In this document: piece after piece, positions 12,938-23,290 of the stretch
Position numbering within the stretch: position 1 is the stretch's first letter
How the letters are laid out: every line of letters starts with the position of its first letter
Assembly: GCA_902728285.1 (NCBI GenBank)
Contig: CACVBU010001004.1
Coordinates: 1,122,167 to 1,186,166 of the forward strand
Source: Clytia hemisphaerica
Lineage: Eukaryota > Cnidaria > Hydrozoa > Leptothecata > Clytiidae
DNA length: 64,000 nt
Direction of reading: 5' to 3'
The notes under the pieces: model-generated
Databases searched by the model: none
Told to the model about the DNA's origin: nothing
What the model saw: the letters and a program-made list of their open reading frames with translations, nothing else
Translations under genes and position numbers: made by a program

Positions 12938-13431
12938 TAGGGGGGGGGGGCTTTTCCTGTACCACCCCTTAACTTTTGATGTAGTAGGTCTTTTTTGATG
13001 AAATTTGGCACACAAGATCCTTGTCACGTAAGGTAACATTTGACAAAATTATTTTTTGATGACGTCACTCATCATGCCCAAAGTGAGCAAAATTGTATTG
13101 TATTCTTACAAAAGCTTTAGAAAAAAGTTGCCTGAATTTAAAATATTTATGTTATCCTAAATATTCAATAAATTACGGTTTAAACGATATATTTGACATT
13201 AAGATTAAAAATAAATTTGTATTGAAAAAGTGTCAATTTTTGTGACACCTTACTGTCAGAAATGTCATCATGTTCAAGGTGTAAAAATTTTTAGGTGTCA
13301 ATTTTATTTTTATTTTGAAGCTAAATAAAAGTTAGGAATTTACAGAAAATTTCATGGCAAAAGCTCTATTATTTCAGGAGCTATTTATTACCAATAGTTT
13401 GACTTCCAAACAGAAAGAGCCCCCCCCCCTA
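12938..13431. mobile_element. About 490-bp MITE with G/C-run termini
   Basis: The left end is TAGGGGGGGGGGGCTTTTCCTGT and the right end is its imperfect complement, acagaaagag followed by a C-run and TA. The interior is AT-rich and non-coding, with a 'tgacgtcactcatcat' stretch. Confidence 0.6.
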
Positions 13432-13639
13432 CGCCGAATAGGGTTATTAAACCTCGTTGCCTTTTCTTTGAAAATAAAAGCAAAATCAGAATGTTTATGA
13501 TCAGTGCTTGATTTTGATGCGATTGTTTCGCTTTAGCCAAAACTCAAAGCCCATCAGCCCATCAGTCTTTAATGCATAGACTAAAAATTTAGAAATAATT
13601 GCGAATGTAGTCTTTTCTTTTCTTTTCTTTTTTCAGTTA

Positions 13640-14553
13640 AACAAAAGTTAATTTCTGAAAAATTTGCAAATATTGCAAATACCGTCTTTCAAAAATATTT
13701 GAAATTCATTGAAATATCATAAACATGTTTTTTATAAGAATAGTACGAATTCTTAAGAAATTGCCAATAATCATATTTCTGCCTCAAAGTTTCTAATTTA
13801 TTAATTGAATATAACATCAAAATCTATGAAACTGAAACTCACCCTTGAGGGTATTCTTAGGATGCTCCTACAATTTGGCCAATTATTACCCTGATATTCT
13901 TATAGAACATATTCTTATTAAAAAAGGGGTATCTTAAAGATATTTATTTATATTTTTTTGGAATTTCATATTATTTCCAAAAATTAGCAAATATTGCAAA
14001 TACCGCCTTTCGAAATTTCTGAAATTCATTGAAACATCATATTTACAACATATTTCCAATTTTGGAAATTTCATATTTCAAAAAAATTGCAAATATTGCA
14101 AATATCGTCTTTCAATATTTCTGAAATTCATTGAAACATCATATTTACAACATATTTCCAATTTTGGAAATTTCATATTTCAAAAATTTGTGAATATTGA
14201 AAATACTGTTTTTCAAAATTTCTGAAATTCATTGAAACATCATATTTACAAAATATTTCCAATTTTGGAAATTTCATATTTCAAAAATTTGTGAATATTG
14301 AAAATACCGTCTTTCAAAATTTCTGAAATTCATTGAAACATCATATTTACAACATATTTCCAATTTTGGAAATTTCATATTTCAAATATTTGTGAATATT
14401 GAAAATACCGTCTTTCAAAATCTCTGAAATTCATTGAATTATCATAATTTCAACATATTTCCAATTTTTAAAAGTCGAATTTTTCAAATCGCTTGTAAAT
14501 ATCATATTTTCAAGATATTTCGAAATTGGAAATCTCTTATTTCGCCCAGTGTT
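13640..14553. repeat. 101-bp tandem array ending in inverted copy of the 8.3-kb repeat
   Basis: The phrase ctgaaattcattgaa recurs at 14020, 14121, 14222, 14323 and 14424, an exact 101-bp period over five units; a looser copy lies near 13690-13720. The array ends in a segment (14510-14553) that is the reverse complement of the start of the 8262 repeat (ATCTCTTATTTCGCCCAGTG). So the two blocks are copies of one element in opposite orientation, with this one internally expanded. Confidence 0.75.
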
Positions 14554-14735
14554 GTATGTGGGGGGGATATAACAATTTTCAGTGATTTACCCATCGGACA
14601 AAGTGACTTTTGAACCCTCGGACAGAGCAAAATTACCCCTCCCCCCGGACAAAACAAATTTTGAAAAATCTTTAATACCCCCTGGACAATATATCCTCCA
14701 CCCGGGTTGTACGAAACATTTTCTGGAAGAGCCCA
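14554..14735. mobile_element. Truncated second copy of the cccctggac MITE
   Basis: It has the same interior units (cccctggac, ccctcggac) and the same right end (ttttctggaagagccca, ending about 14735) as the 9176-9441 element. The left TIR has been replaced by the neighbouring repeat. Confidence 0.75.
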
Positions 14736-15441
14736 TTGACTGTTTTAATTCGAGAAAGTCTGTGTATAGTATTTATATATTGATATAAAATTTAATGAAG
14801 TGATGAAATATCTCAAAAATGACATAAAAATTTTACTACGCTTTAGGAATGCATTCTGGAACTAGTAAATTTAGGCTCAGGCTGGGCTGTTCTTAATTTT
14901 TGAATTTTTCAGGCCTTAATTTTCTTAATACGCTTAGTTTATTAACTTTAGAACTTGAGATGGGCTCAAAAATCTGTTAAAATCTGTACTTTTTAGTAGT
15001 TTCTGAAATCTGAGGCTCGGATTGTTCTTAGACTTTGAGCAAATTTCAGTCTCATGTTCTTATTAAAAAAAGCGTGTAGTCCTTGAATTTTACAATGTAA
15101 ATGAAAATGCCAATAAGAGGACCCCTTGTAACATTTTCTAGGCAAAATGAAATATACTCATCGGCTCTATTTACGCCAGCCCTTATTAGCGTTATTTTTG
15201 GAGATTTGAAATTTTGCATGTCTTAATGGGGTAAAAAATGACCATATAAAAATAAGGTGGCCATCGAAAAATTGTTCTAATCGAGTCACCCACCCGCATC
15301 AATCATATGTTTCGGTGCGGAGACGCGGAAAAAAATCCGGGAAGAGCAATTTGACCTTTCTAAGTATAGATAATATTAAAACAAAAGAATGTATTTACCA
15401 TATAGAGTAAAGTAGTTGCTAAAACAAAAGATATTTTACTT
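14736..15441. other. AT-rich spacer, nothing recognised
   Basis: No coding frame or repeat structure that I can support. Confidence 0.4.
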
Positions 15442-16104
15442 TTAAGTAGTGTTCACCTTTTTGACACATTCTCTTTAATTGGTCATATCTTTAGAACAAC
15501 AAATTCTTATGTAGCAAAAGTATATATTTTGTGAAAGCCAATAATATTCTCTTTCTAATGGTAAAAATTTCAGTTAAGTTTATAAAACTGGGCAGGATAT
15601 AATTAAAATTTTAAGAATATTAACCTTACCTTCTTCAAAGAAGTTAAAGTCACCCATAACTTTTGAATTTTGGAAAAATTATTTCGATACCATGTTCCCA
15701 ATAGATTGAACTAAAAAAGCATCTTTGGATTGACATTAACTCATTAAATCTTAAATTCTGTAAAAATATTGAGAAAAAAAGTAAATTTAATGTAATTTTT
15801 TCAGTTATCTTTAAATTGAGGAAAAAACACTCGGTTAGAAATAAAATCCCAAGACGCTTTTGAAGTTTGATTGATCTTTTGGGAATCTTATAAAAAAAGA
15901 ATGAAGTCGATAGCTAAATGCTTTGGGTGACTTTGGTTGCGGTCAGATTGGAAAATTTATAATTTTACCGCAACTTTTAACAATAGGGCTTGAAACAATA
16001 AAGTACCCCTCTACTAACAAAAGGAAGAGAAAGAAGAAAAACTTTACCAGACATTTTTTCCTTCTTTACATTTTTACAGTCTATATATAGAAGAGAGAGA
16101 AGTG

Positions 16105-16110
16105 TATAAA
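16105..16110 (+). promoter_or_regulatory. TATA box of the Harbinger transposase
   Basis: TATAAA in gtgtataaaggg lies 62 bp upstream of the transposase ATG, leaving a short leader with a plausible start site around 16135. Core promoter assignment is from position and sequence only. Confidence 0.5.
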
Positions 16111-16171
16111 GGGGTGTGGTAGGAAAATAGGAGCGGCTGTTGAAGCTCATTAGCTCAGTCTTTCAGTCAAC

Positions 16172-17443
16172 ATGGAAAATAAATGGTTGTTTTTTCTGGT
16201 GTTGGCGCGAAAAATCGCCCAAGGAAAGTATGCTAAAAGAAAACTACGTCGATTCCTTATCAACAATATGAATGTACACAGCCACAAGAAACATCAGCAA
16301 ATGATACAATCAGCAATGAGGAATTCTCTCTTTGGTTTTAACTCTCGAAAGCCGAGATCTGTATGGGCATACAAACGACGAGAGCTATGGTTCAATCGTA
16401 TGATGTATGTGGAGGAACACGAAAATTTGAACCTCCATTGGAAGCAGGATTTTCGGATGACAAGGCCTACTTTCCTAAAGATTGTTGAGTTGGTAAGACC
16501 ACGGCTGGAAAAGCGAGACACTAATTTCAGGAAAGCTATTCCTATCGAAAAGCGAGTAGCCATTTCAATTTGGAGGCTTGCAACGGGAAATTCCTTTAGA
16601 ACTGTTTCAAAAACGTTTGCTGTCGGAAAATCAACTGCAGTATCCATCACTCGAGAATTTTGTAGAGAAATGCGACGCTTGGCACCAAATTTCATTAAGT
16701 TCCCTGCCAATAGAAGAGATACCGCACAAGCTATCGAACAGTTCAAGTTAGATTATTCCTGTCAAATTTCACAAGCTATTGGAGCTATTGATGGTACTCA
16801 TGTAAACATTGTGGCTCCTGCTGGCGAGGGAAAGGAGGATTATTTTAGCCGTAAACAACGTTATACAGTAAACACACAAGGTATTGTTGGTGCAAACCTC
16901 ATTTTCTATGATGTTGCAACAGGCTTTCCAGGAAGTTGTCACGACGCTCGAAATCTCAGAAATTCATCAATCTTTCATCGGGCTCAAAATGAGGAACTTT
17001 TAGTGAAGCCTATAGATATTGTGAATGAGACCGAAATACGACCGCTGATCCTTGGAGACAGTGCATACCCTCTTTTTTCCTGGTTGCTTACACCGTTTCC
17101 ATTTGGCCTGGCTCTAACGAGACGTCAAAAGAAATTCAACAAAAGATTTTCTGGGGGGAGAGTACACGTAGAGAGAGCTTTTGGCATTCTAAAAGCGCGT
17201 TGGAGATGTTTATTGAAAAGGGTTGATAATGAAATTGAAAATGTTTCATCTGTTATAATCACGTGTTGTACCATTCATAATATATGTCAAATTAATAACG
17301 AGAGCTACATTGATCGAGATGGTGTATTGGAGCGTATTCTCCGTCAAGAGCGGGAGTCCAGACAACGTAGAAGACAAGATTATGAAGCCAACCCGGACGG
17401 AAATACGATTCGAAATGTTATTGTTGATTATGTAAACGAGTAG
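16172..17443 (+). CDS. PIF/Harbinger transposase (HARBI1-like, DDE_Tnp_4)
   Basis: An intact, intronless frame of 423 codons, close to the length of animal Harbinger transposases. The family cuts and pastes its DNA through an RNase H-fold nuclease. Residues 60-150 hold a helix-turn-helix-like region (KRVAISIWRLATGNSFRTVS, KSTAVSITREFC). The catalytic triad is visible as D207 (AIDGTH), D296 (LGDSAYPL) and E334 (VERAFGILKARWRCL); D-to-E spacing of 38 fits the family. GSCHDARNL precedes the second Asp. The ATG is in good context (caacATGG), 62 bp after a TATA box. The basic C-terminus (RQERESRQRRRQ) could serve as a nuclear signal. The partner needed for DNA binding and import is encoded by the convergent gene downstream. 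With no stop or shift, this may still be functional. Confidence 0.96.
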   Translation: MENKWLFFLVLARKIAQGKYAKRKLRRFLINNMNVHSHKKHQQMIQSAMRNSLFGFNSRKPRSVWAYKRRELWFNRMMYVEEHENLNLHWKQDFRMTRPTFLKIVELVRPRLEKRDTNFRKAIPIEKRVAISIWRLATGNSFRTVSKTFAVGKSTAVSITREFCREMRRLAPNFIKFPANRRDTAQAIEQFKLDYSCQISQAIGAIDGTHVNIVAPAGEGKEDYFSRKQRYTVNTQGIVGANLIFYDVATGFPGSCHDARNLRNSSIFHRAQNEELLVKPIDIVNETEIRPLILGDSAYPLFSWLLTPFPFGLALTRRQKKFNKRFSGGRVHVERAFGILKARWRCLLKRVDNEIENVSSVIITCCTIHNICQINNESYIDRDGVLERILRQERESRQRRRQDYEANPDGNTIRNVIVDYVNE

Positions 17444-17980
17444 ATATTTTTAGATGAATTTTTGTGTCAAAAGAAATTTGAGTTATCATAATCGAAGATA
17501 TGTAATTCATTTAATGATTTTCCTTAACTCCTCCCTCTAATTTCAACAGATCCATTTCAGCGCTATTGAAAAGAAAATCTAAAATATAAGCACATCCAGG
17601 CTCAGCCAAGGTTAACGTGTTCTAATAAAGACACTCATACCTTTTTTCGACAAAATCATAAAATCATAAAAAAAGTTATAGCGATAAAAAAAATCAAGGA
17701 AAAAGTAACATCACCAAAATCGCAAAAAATCAAAAATCATGAAGAAAAAGTAAAAAAAATCTCGCAACTTTTTATCGAGTGATTTACCTCGACCAGACCC
17801 TGGTGAGACATTAAAGTTTATAAAACAAAATATATACGTTTTTATCATGCATGATTTCTTGTGACAAAACATTGTCTTGAAATTCAGTAAAAACTACTTA
17901 TAAAACAAAAGAATAACAAAACATACTGTAACTATTTTACTGGATACTGTCCACGTCAGAAAAAAAGTTCAATTAAGTTC
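17444..17980. other. Convergent intergenic region inside the Harbinger element
   Basis: A 3' untranslated AT-rich spacer between the two convergent genes. It includes A-rich stretches (17640-17760) but no gene. Confidence 0.5.
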
Positions 17981-18942
17981 TTATTTTGGTTGACCTCCTG
18001 AAATGACTTTTGCGAACTCTAAGAAAAATTTCCGTTCATTTTCTTTTTCTTTGGCATCAGCTTCCATTTGTTTTTCAAGAAGTGATTTTTGAAATTCTTG
18101 AAATTGTTTTTCGCTCTCTCTAAACATTGTCATTTGTTCTTTCTGTAAATCAATCAAATCTTCTTGAAATGTTTTTTTCCTTTCTTTTCCGTTCTCTTTG
18201 GATTGTTTCTTGGCTTTTACCTCTGCTTTAAGTTCCTCATAATATTCAAACGACTCGTCTAATTCGACATCACTCTTTCGTTTACGTTTCTCTGCTGTTG
18301 GTTGTTCAGAAGGCTCAGTTGATGTTACGTCATAGTCATCATCATCGGGCTCAGTATCGACAATTCCACCAGCTGCACCGGCAGGAGGTTCAGTTGTTTG
18401 GAATCCAATGAAGGGCTCTGGCGTTTCAACATCATCAGGAACAGCACCAACTGCACCAACTTCAGTGAATTCTGGCAGATTGACTTTCTTTTTCTGGCAC
18501 AGAAGTCTGTCCAAATCGTCATAATATGGGCATGTATTCAAACCTTCACCAGTTTTGTTCTTGTTTTTATCCTTACATTTCACATAAGTTTCTTCAATTC
18601 TACCAAATTTTCTTTTCACTTGCTCCAGACTTCTTTGACATCCGTGTTGGTTAACATTCTTCAATATTTGTGCCCATGCCTTATTACAGTCTTTCGATTT
18701 GAGTACATCAAAATTTTCCTTCCAGGCACTGACCAATGCATTCGTCTGTTTAGGCGACCAATGTTCTCGTTTTGGCTTAGACTGTTCACCAGCAATTTCT
18801 GTTTTTGTTGTTTTGCACCTTGTTGATGTTGTTGATCAGGAACTTGCAAAACTTGTTGCTGCTGGTGCTGTTGTGAATAGAAGGGTGGGTAGAATTGTGT
18901 TTGCATGTAGGGCGGGTAAAATCCAACAGGAAACCTCTCCAT
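17981..18942 (-). CDS. Harbinger Myb/SANT-like partner protein, one frame break
   Basis: This is the second Harbinger gene; in other Harbinger elements it binds the transposon ends and brings the transposase to DNA and into the nucleus. From the ATG at 18942 there is a Pro/Tyr/Gln-rich N-terminus (FYPPYMQTQFYPPFYSQQHQ). The Myb/trihelix domain follows in another frame, with three spaced Trp positions (REHW, SAWKENFDVLK, KAWAQILKNV) and CPYYDDLDRLL. After that come an acidic linker (TEPDDDDYDVTSTEPSE), a basic patch (EKRKRKSD) and a Lys/Glu-rich coiled coil to the stop at 17981. The shift between the N-terminus and the Myb domain lies near 18800-18830 in an A/C-rich run. It may be a 1-base indel, a sequencing error or an unseen splice. 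The frame containing the domain is open from about 18850 to 17981. Confidence 0.85.
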
Positions 18943-19894
18943 TTTATCTCTCCACTTCTTCTCTCAACGCAGCTCTAGCGTCAAATAACACAGATATTTT
19001 TCAACAACATCTCTCTCTCTCTTCAAAGTTTTTTTTGTGTCGAAAATAAATGCCGATTGTGTGTAGAAAGCTCGGGAATCCTTTTATTTACTTAACAAGC
19101 CGTTTGTTAAGCAACTTGGATTTTGAAATAGCTATTATTTAAAAACTATTGTTTTCGGAGTTACGTTAAAATAAGGGTTGCCCATGGGCTCCCCTTATTT
19201 TACAGTAAAATTTCTATTGTTCTCACACAAGTTTGAATGAACATAGATCGCGTGCAAACACCAGACACCAAAAATTCTTCCGTTATTTAGTAGCGGAAAT
19301 TCCTGAGAGGGCATTTTTACAAAAGTAACCATGGTGATATGAGTTACGGAAAGTCAAATTTTCTGATGTGACCGCAACCTTTAACATCGTTACAAGTAGT
19401 ATGGTATGGCAAAATTTAATTTTTTCTCATCAATTTGAAATTTTTGATGAGATAATTACTGTTTAATTAAGTAATCAGAGAAATGTGCCAATAGATGTGA
19501 GAATAAACATCAGCTGAATCCTCTTTTTTCTCTTTATTCTTTTCGAAAGAGACAATTATTTGTGTAAATAGTCGATCATAAGAAAACTTTGTTTTAAATT
19601 TTAAATGGTTATAACTCCTCTGGATCAAAGAAAGATTTTAAGATCACGATTTTACCAAAATGAAACCCATAAATTTTTTTCTACTTTGCCTGAAAAATTT
19701 TTTTGCAAAAGAAATCGGAAAAAGGTGTACACATACCTTAATAAACATATAAGAGAGAAATCAAAAACTCAGTTATAGTTGTTTATCAGGATAAAACCAT
19801 GTTTCAAAATTCACAAAAGTGTTTCCTCTCACAGAATTTCAAGTCTTCAATGCAGCCTTTTAGAAGGTTTGCAAAATACACGAGCTTCAAGTCG

Positions 19895-20110
19895 AGCAAA
19901 GAATCTACAATATCAGATTGCTTCTAAAACTATATACAAAATATAATATAAAAATATCAACTATGAAAAAAGACATCACAGATTTGGATGCATGTCATAA
20001 AAATACAAGGCATACATTAGTAAACAAAGACTTTGCAACACCAGATTGCTTTCAAAACTATAGACAAAGAAAAATATCAACTATGAAAAAAAGTACATGT
20101 TCAAACTTTC
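19895..20110. repeat. Tandem duplication of about 127 bp
   Basis: The phrases 'atcagattgcttctaaaactata' and 'atatcaactatgaaaaaa' each occur twice in the same order (about 19910-19970 and 20040-20095). The open frame across it is a by-product. Confidence 0.5.
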
Positions 20111-21049
20111 ATGACACTTATCACAGATTTGGATACAATGTCAAAACTAACATTGATAATGTCTGGGAATTGTAACAGTATTTTTGCCATTTCACTTTCC
20201 ACTAATGGAAATGGGATAATGTTTTGAAGTTGCAAAACCTTATCCATATTGAAAAATATGTTATGTCTGGCATTGTCAGCAATGTTGCTGATGACAAGGG
20301 TGAAATTGACACTTACTCGACAATTTGCAAGGAACATGTGAGCTTGCATACACTGCTGCATCTCTTCAGGATCACCTGGGGTATCAATTCGTTTGTTGCA
20401 ATTGACACAGAAGTAAGACATGTTGATGGAATTTATGCCAATGATTTTGGCCATGATCGTTATTTCGGTTGTGGCACTAAGATCAATAGCTTTGATTTCT
20501 TCAATTTCTTCTTTCTCGAATGCCCTTTGCTGAGTCGTGTTAATGTAAATTCGCCCATTGTATGAATTCAGGCGAATATTCTTGAGCAAGTAAGATTTGT
20601 TGGCCACCAGACTGTCAACATCATCAGCTTAATGGAATTTGACTCGTCACTTACGATTACTTCTTAACGATCAACAGCAGTATCTTTTCTCGTTTTGTGT
20701 TCAGTAATATCAAAAACACGGGTAACATGGCACTTAAGATGTCTAACTAGCTGGCCTGGAGCTAGGCTATATAGATCAGTTATTGTGTTGATAGCATCGG
20801 TGGAAAATCTCATCCGGTTGAAATGAGAATCGTCCACGAGGCAAAATGATTTCAGCATCATCTTTCACGACAATGTCATTATTATTTATATCTGAGTGAA
20901 GTTTTGTGATTTTAACAGGCGACTTGGACTGATATCACACATTAACTTGTGTTTTTAGGTGAGTAGCACACGGCTCTGAGCGATGCTGACGGGCTCTGCA
21001 GAATACAGTTAAAGTATTCTCTTTTGTTCTGTCCATATGTTCTGAGACC
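20101..21049 (-). pseudogene. RPA-like OB-fold protein, decayed
   Basis: Minus strand, from a likely ATG at 21049 (MSRVSEHMDRTKENTLTVFC), through SPVKITKLHSDINNNDIVV and DLYSLAPGQLVRHLKCHVTRV, to an OB-fold stretch with SYLLKNIRLNSYNGRIYINT and a zinc-ribbon-like YFCVNCNKRID. This layout parallels the gene at 31924-33718, whose last exon has a similar 'Y-L-N-hydrophobic-N' strand followed by YCSSCKRKM. OB-fold proteins of the RPA type bind single-stranded DNA, and RPA-like genes are known passengers or parts of Helitron-type elements. It is broken: a stop after the first block (about 20935), a frame change near 20820, TAA near 20670, and another shift near 20610. The last 168 codons (20607-20101) are open. 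Homology is judged by eye. Confidence 0.6.
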
Positions 21050-21269
21050 CGTGACATTGTGGATGAAGAAAATATCTACAAAAAATAACAAAATATCACT
21101 TTTTAAAAAATCCTTCCTTTGTCATGACACAACCCAAAATCCTTCTTTTCAGACTAGAAATGCTTGCAGGGTCTGAAAGTCTAATGAACAAGATTGACAA
21201 AATTTCCCTTGAGACACCTAGTTGGCCTAAATGGTTCAGCATTCACAAACTCTCCTACCAAACACTATA

Positions 21270-21486
21270 TACCGTCAATTGGGGTTACTTTGATAAGTGA
21301 GGAGTAACATTCATCACCCGCAGACTACAACATTTTCTGGTCCTCAATTTATAAAAATCAAAAGTCATGACATGAATTGTCTACATTCTAGCAAAATTTG
21401 CAAATTGCAGACCAGAACAGTTTGTTGTTTGGAAGTGATGAAAGTTACCCATTGCTTATTAAAGTATGTAACCCCAATTGACGGTA
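21270..21486. mobile_element. 217-bp MITE with TACCGTCAATTGGGGTTAC ends
   Basis: The left end TACCGTCAATTGGGGTTAC is mirrored by GTAACCCCAATTGACGGTA at the right, 19 bp perfect. Further internal pairing (tgataagtgagg...) is looser. TA tips are compatible with a TA target site. Confidence 0.85.
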
Positions 21487-21938
21487 CCCTACTTAATTCA
21501 TGCTTTTACCATACCTTCACTGTCGTCTTCATTGTCTGTCTGTCTTTTGTCTTCACTTCCACATACTATTTTTGTTTAATATCAGCATGACTTTAATCGC
21601 TTTAAGATTTCACAGTATGTGCGCGATAAAGGCACCCTTACTGTTAATATCATGCACTATGAATATATCTGATATTGGGAAAAAAAATCAGTGTAAATAT
21701 GTGCTAGTATGTATATAATCCTAAAGTAGATAGATAAACACAAGAAAATGATGATACTGTAATCGGGATTCTCAGGGTCTTGAGTAGGTTATGTAGAATG
21801 AGGCACAGTATTAAACTTTTAAGTTGAAGGTGCTTAAGTGTATTTCGATGCCATAAAGTGTGTTTGTTTTGTCAACAAGAAATATTTTATAAAATGTTTT
21901 GTTCCTTTGTTATATACACTATATAAAAGTATAAAACA
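21487..21938. other. Spacer, nothing recognised
   Basis: AT-rich sequence with no gene or repeat that I can support. Confidence 0.4.
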
Positions 21939-21943
21939 CTAGA

Positions 21944-22400
21944 CAGTCTGTGCCACTAACTCGATCGGGAAGATTCTTCCGAAATGGGAAGAACCTTCCC
22001 GAACGGGAAGAACTTACTCATTTTTTTCTGCCCGTTTTGGAAGATTCTTCCTCTTTGGGAAGTTGAAAATTGACTGAATCTCGGCGAAGCTGTACGATGA
22101 CCGGCGAAAGTTGAAACTTTTTGGAGGTGAAGAAGCATCAAATTTTAAGGTTTTTCACCGAAAGAAAAGTAGACTTTACCGTAGAAATCTTGTTAAATTG
22201 TGAAAAAACTGCGTAAACTTCCCAAACGGGAAGTTCCAACCCGATCGAGTTTTCCTTAGTTTCTCACTTCTTCCCGATCTGGAAGTCCGTTAACCCGTTT
22301 GGGTGTTAAGTTAATTTCCCGTTCGAGAGGATTCTTCCCATTTCGGAAGAATCTTCCAATTTTGGAAGAATCTTCCCGATCGAGTTAGTGGCACAGACTG
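21944..22400. mobile_element. 457-bp foldback element with CTAGA target duplication
   Basis: Termini CAGTCTGTGCCACTAACTCG (left) and CGAGTTAGTGGCACAGACTG (right) are perfect inverted repeats that continue as gggaagattcttcc. CTAGA flanks both sides (21939-21943, 22401-22405). The interior is packed with variants of gggaagattcttccc, so it can fold into several hairpins. The CAGT start is hAT-like, but the duplication visible here is 5 bp, so I leave the superfamily open. Confidence 0.85.
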
Positions 22401-22436
22401 CTAGATATTTTTCATAGAAGTTATTAAGATTTTTAA

Positions 22437-23290
22437 CTAGTTCTGTGAAGTAGTCTTTATGAAAAGGAGTTCTTATGATAATAATAGTTGTAAATGTATC
22501 AGCCACAAAGTCACAAAAATTTATACCACTAAGCCCCATAGCCATTTGAATTTGGGTATAATAGCCAGAACCATGTTTCTTTTTCAAAAATAAAGTTCCA
22601 TCCTTTTCCTTGCCAACGAAGAACGATTTATCAAGAAGAATCGGATCGAGAGTCTGGTTAGCTTTAGATTAAGGGCATTTAATTACAATCAATCCAACAC
22701 CATCTGGATCAACAACAAGACCGTCAGGACTAGCAAGTAAGTAACCAGGGCAAATTGGGTTGAATTACACACCCAGCTTCTCTGACTGTGCAATTTCTGT
22801 TCAATTTATAATTAAGAATGTTAGGATAAACTTGCCTCGCAACTCCCTCATAGTTATTACCATGTTCAAAGTTATTTCGCATATTCTTAGATATAATTGC
22901 AGGTTTCGGTTTTGTAAAATCAGCAAGAAGGGTTTCGAAATTCCTTTGTATAGACTTTGTGGGATTTGCTTGATGTCAATTTATTCCTTCTTGTAGAATG
23001 CCACAGTTCACAAGACGATTGTGTTACTGTTTCGCGTTCCAATTTAACTACCTCTTCGTTAGTTTTAATAATCCCCTGAATGTACTTGTTTTCTGTCTCT
23101 GTAAGGAAAAAGGAAGGGATTAATTTGCTCTCCCTTGAAATGAACGAATATGGCAAATTAACTTTTTTTGCTCCCTGTAAACAAACACCAGGTTATTCAA
23201 GGGTGGTAATATTTTTGGTAATGAATCTGTCAAAATCAATAGGGTGGAGGTGGCATACCAAAGGAGAACCAACAATCAATGTTTAGAAAA
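22437..23290 (-). pseudogene. YqaJ-type recombinase/nuclease domain, decayed
   Basis: Read on the minus strand from about 23290: HPIDFDRFITKNITTLE (then a stop), NLPYSFISRESKLIPSFFLT, ETVTQSSCELWHSTRRNKLT (the entry helix typical of YqaJ domains), then LLASPDGLVVDPDGVGLIVI followed by KCP, and GYYTQIQMAMGLSGINFCDF. The Asp of SPDG, the Glu/Lys position of the 'xIKCP' strand (here V-I-K, the usual acidic residue apparently replaced) and the GYYTQIQ helix match the lambda-exonuclease-like YqaJ fold, which processes DNA ends. Stops occur at about 23215 and after KCP (about 22670), and the frame shifts in 22740-22920. Together with 25695-26151 it probably forms one gene of a SWIM-YqaJ family common in cnidarians and other invertebrates. 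Confidence 0.7.

Larger units (their letters stand above)
15445..19737 (+). mobile_element. PIF/Harbinger DNA transposon, near complete
   Basis: About 4.3 kb. The left end AGTAGTGTTCACCTTTTT and right end AAAAAGGTGTACACATACC are imperfect terminal inverted repeats. Both are flanked by TTA (15442-15444 and 19738-19740), the 3-bp target duplication expected for PIF/Harbinger. It carries the two genes of the superfamily in convergent orientation: a DDE transposase (16172-17443, +) and a Myb/SANT-like protein (17981-18942, -). Subterminal motifs ggttgcggtca (about 15937 and, inverted, about 19395) are also shared. The exact ends are inferred from the TIR and TSD together. Confidence 0.75.
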
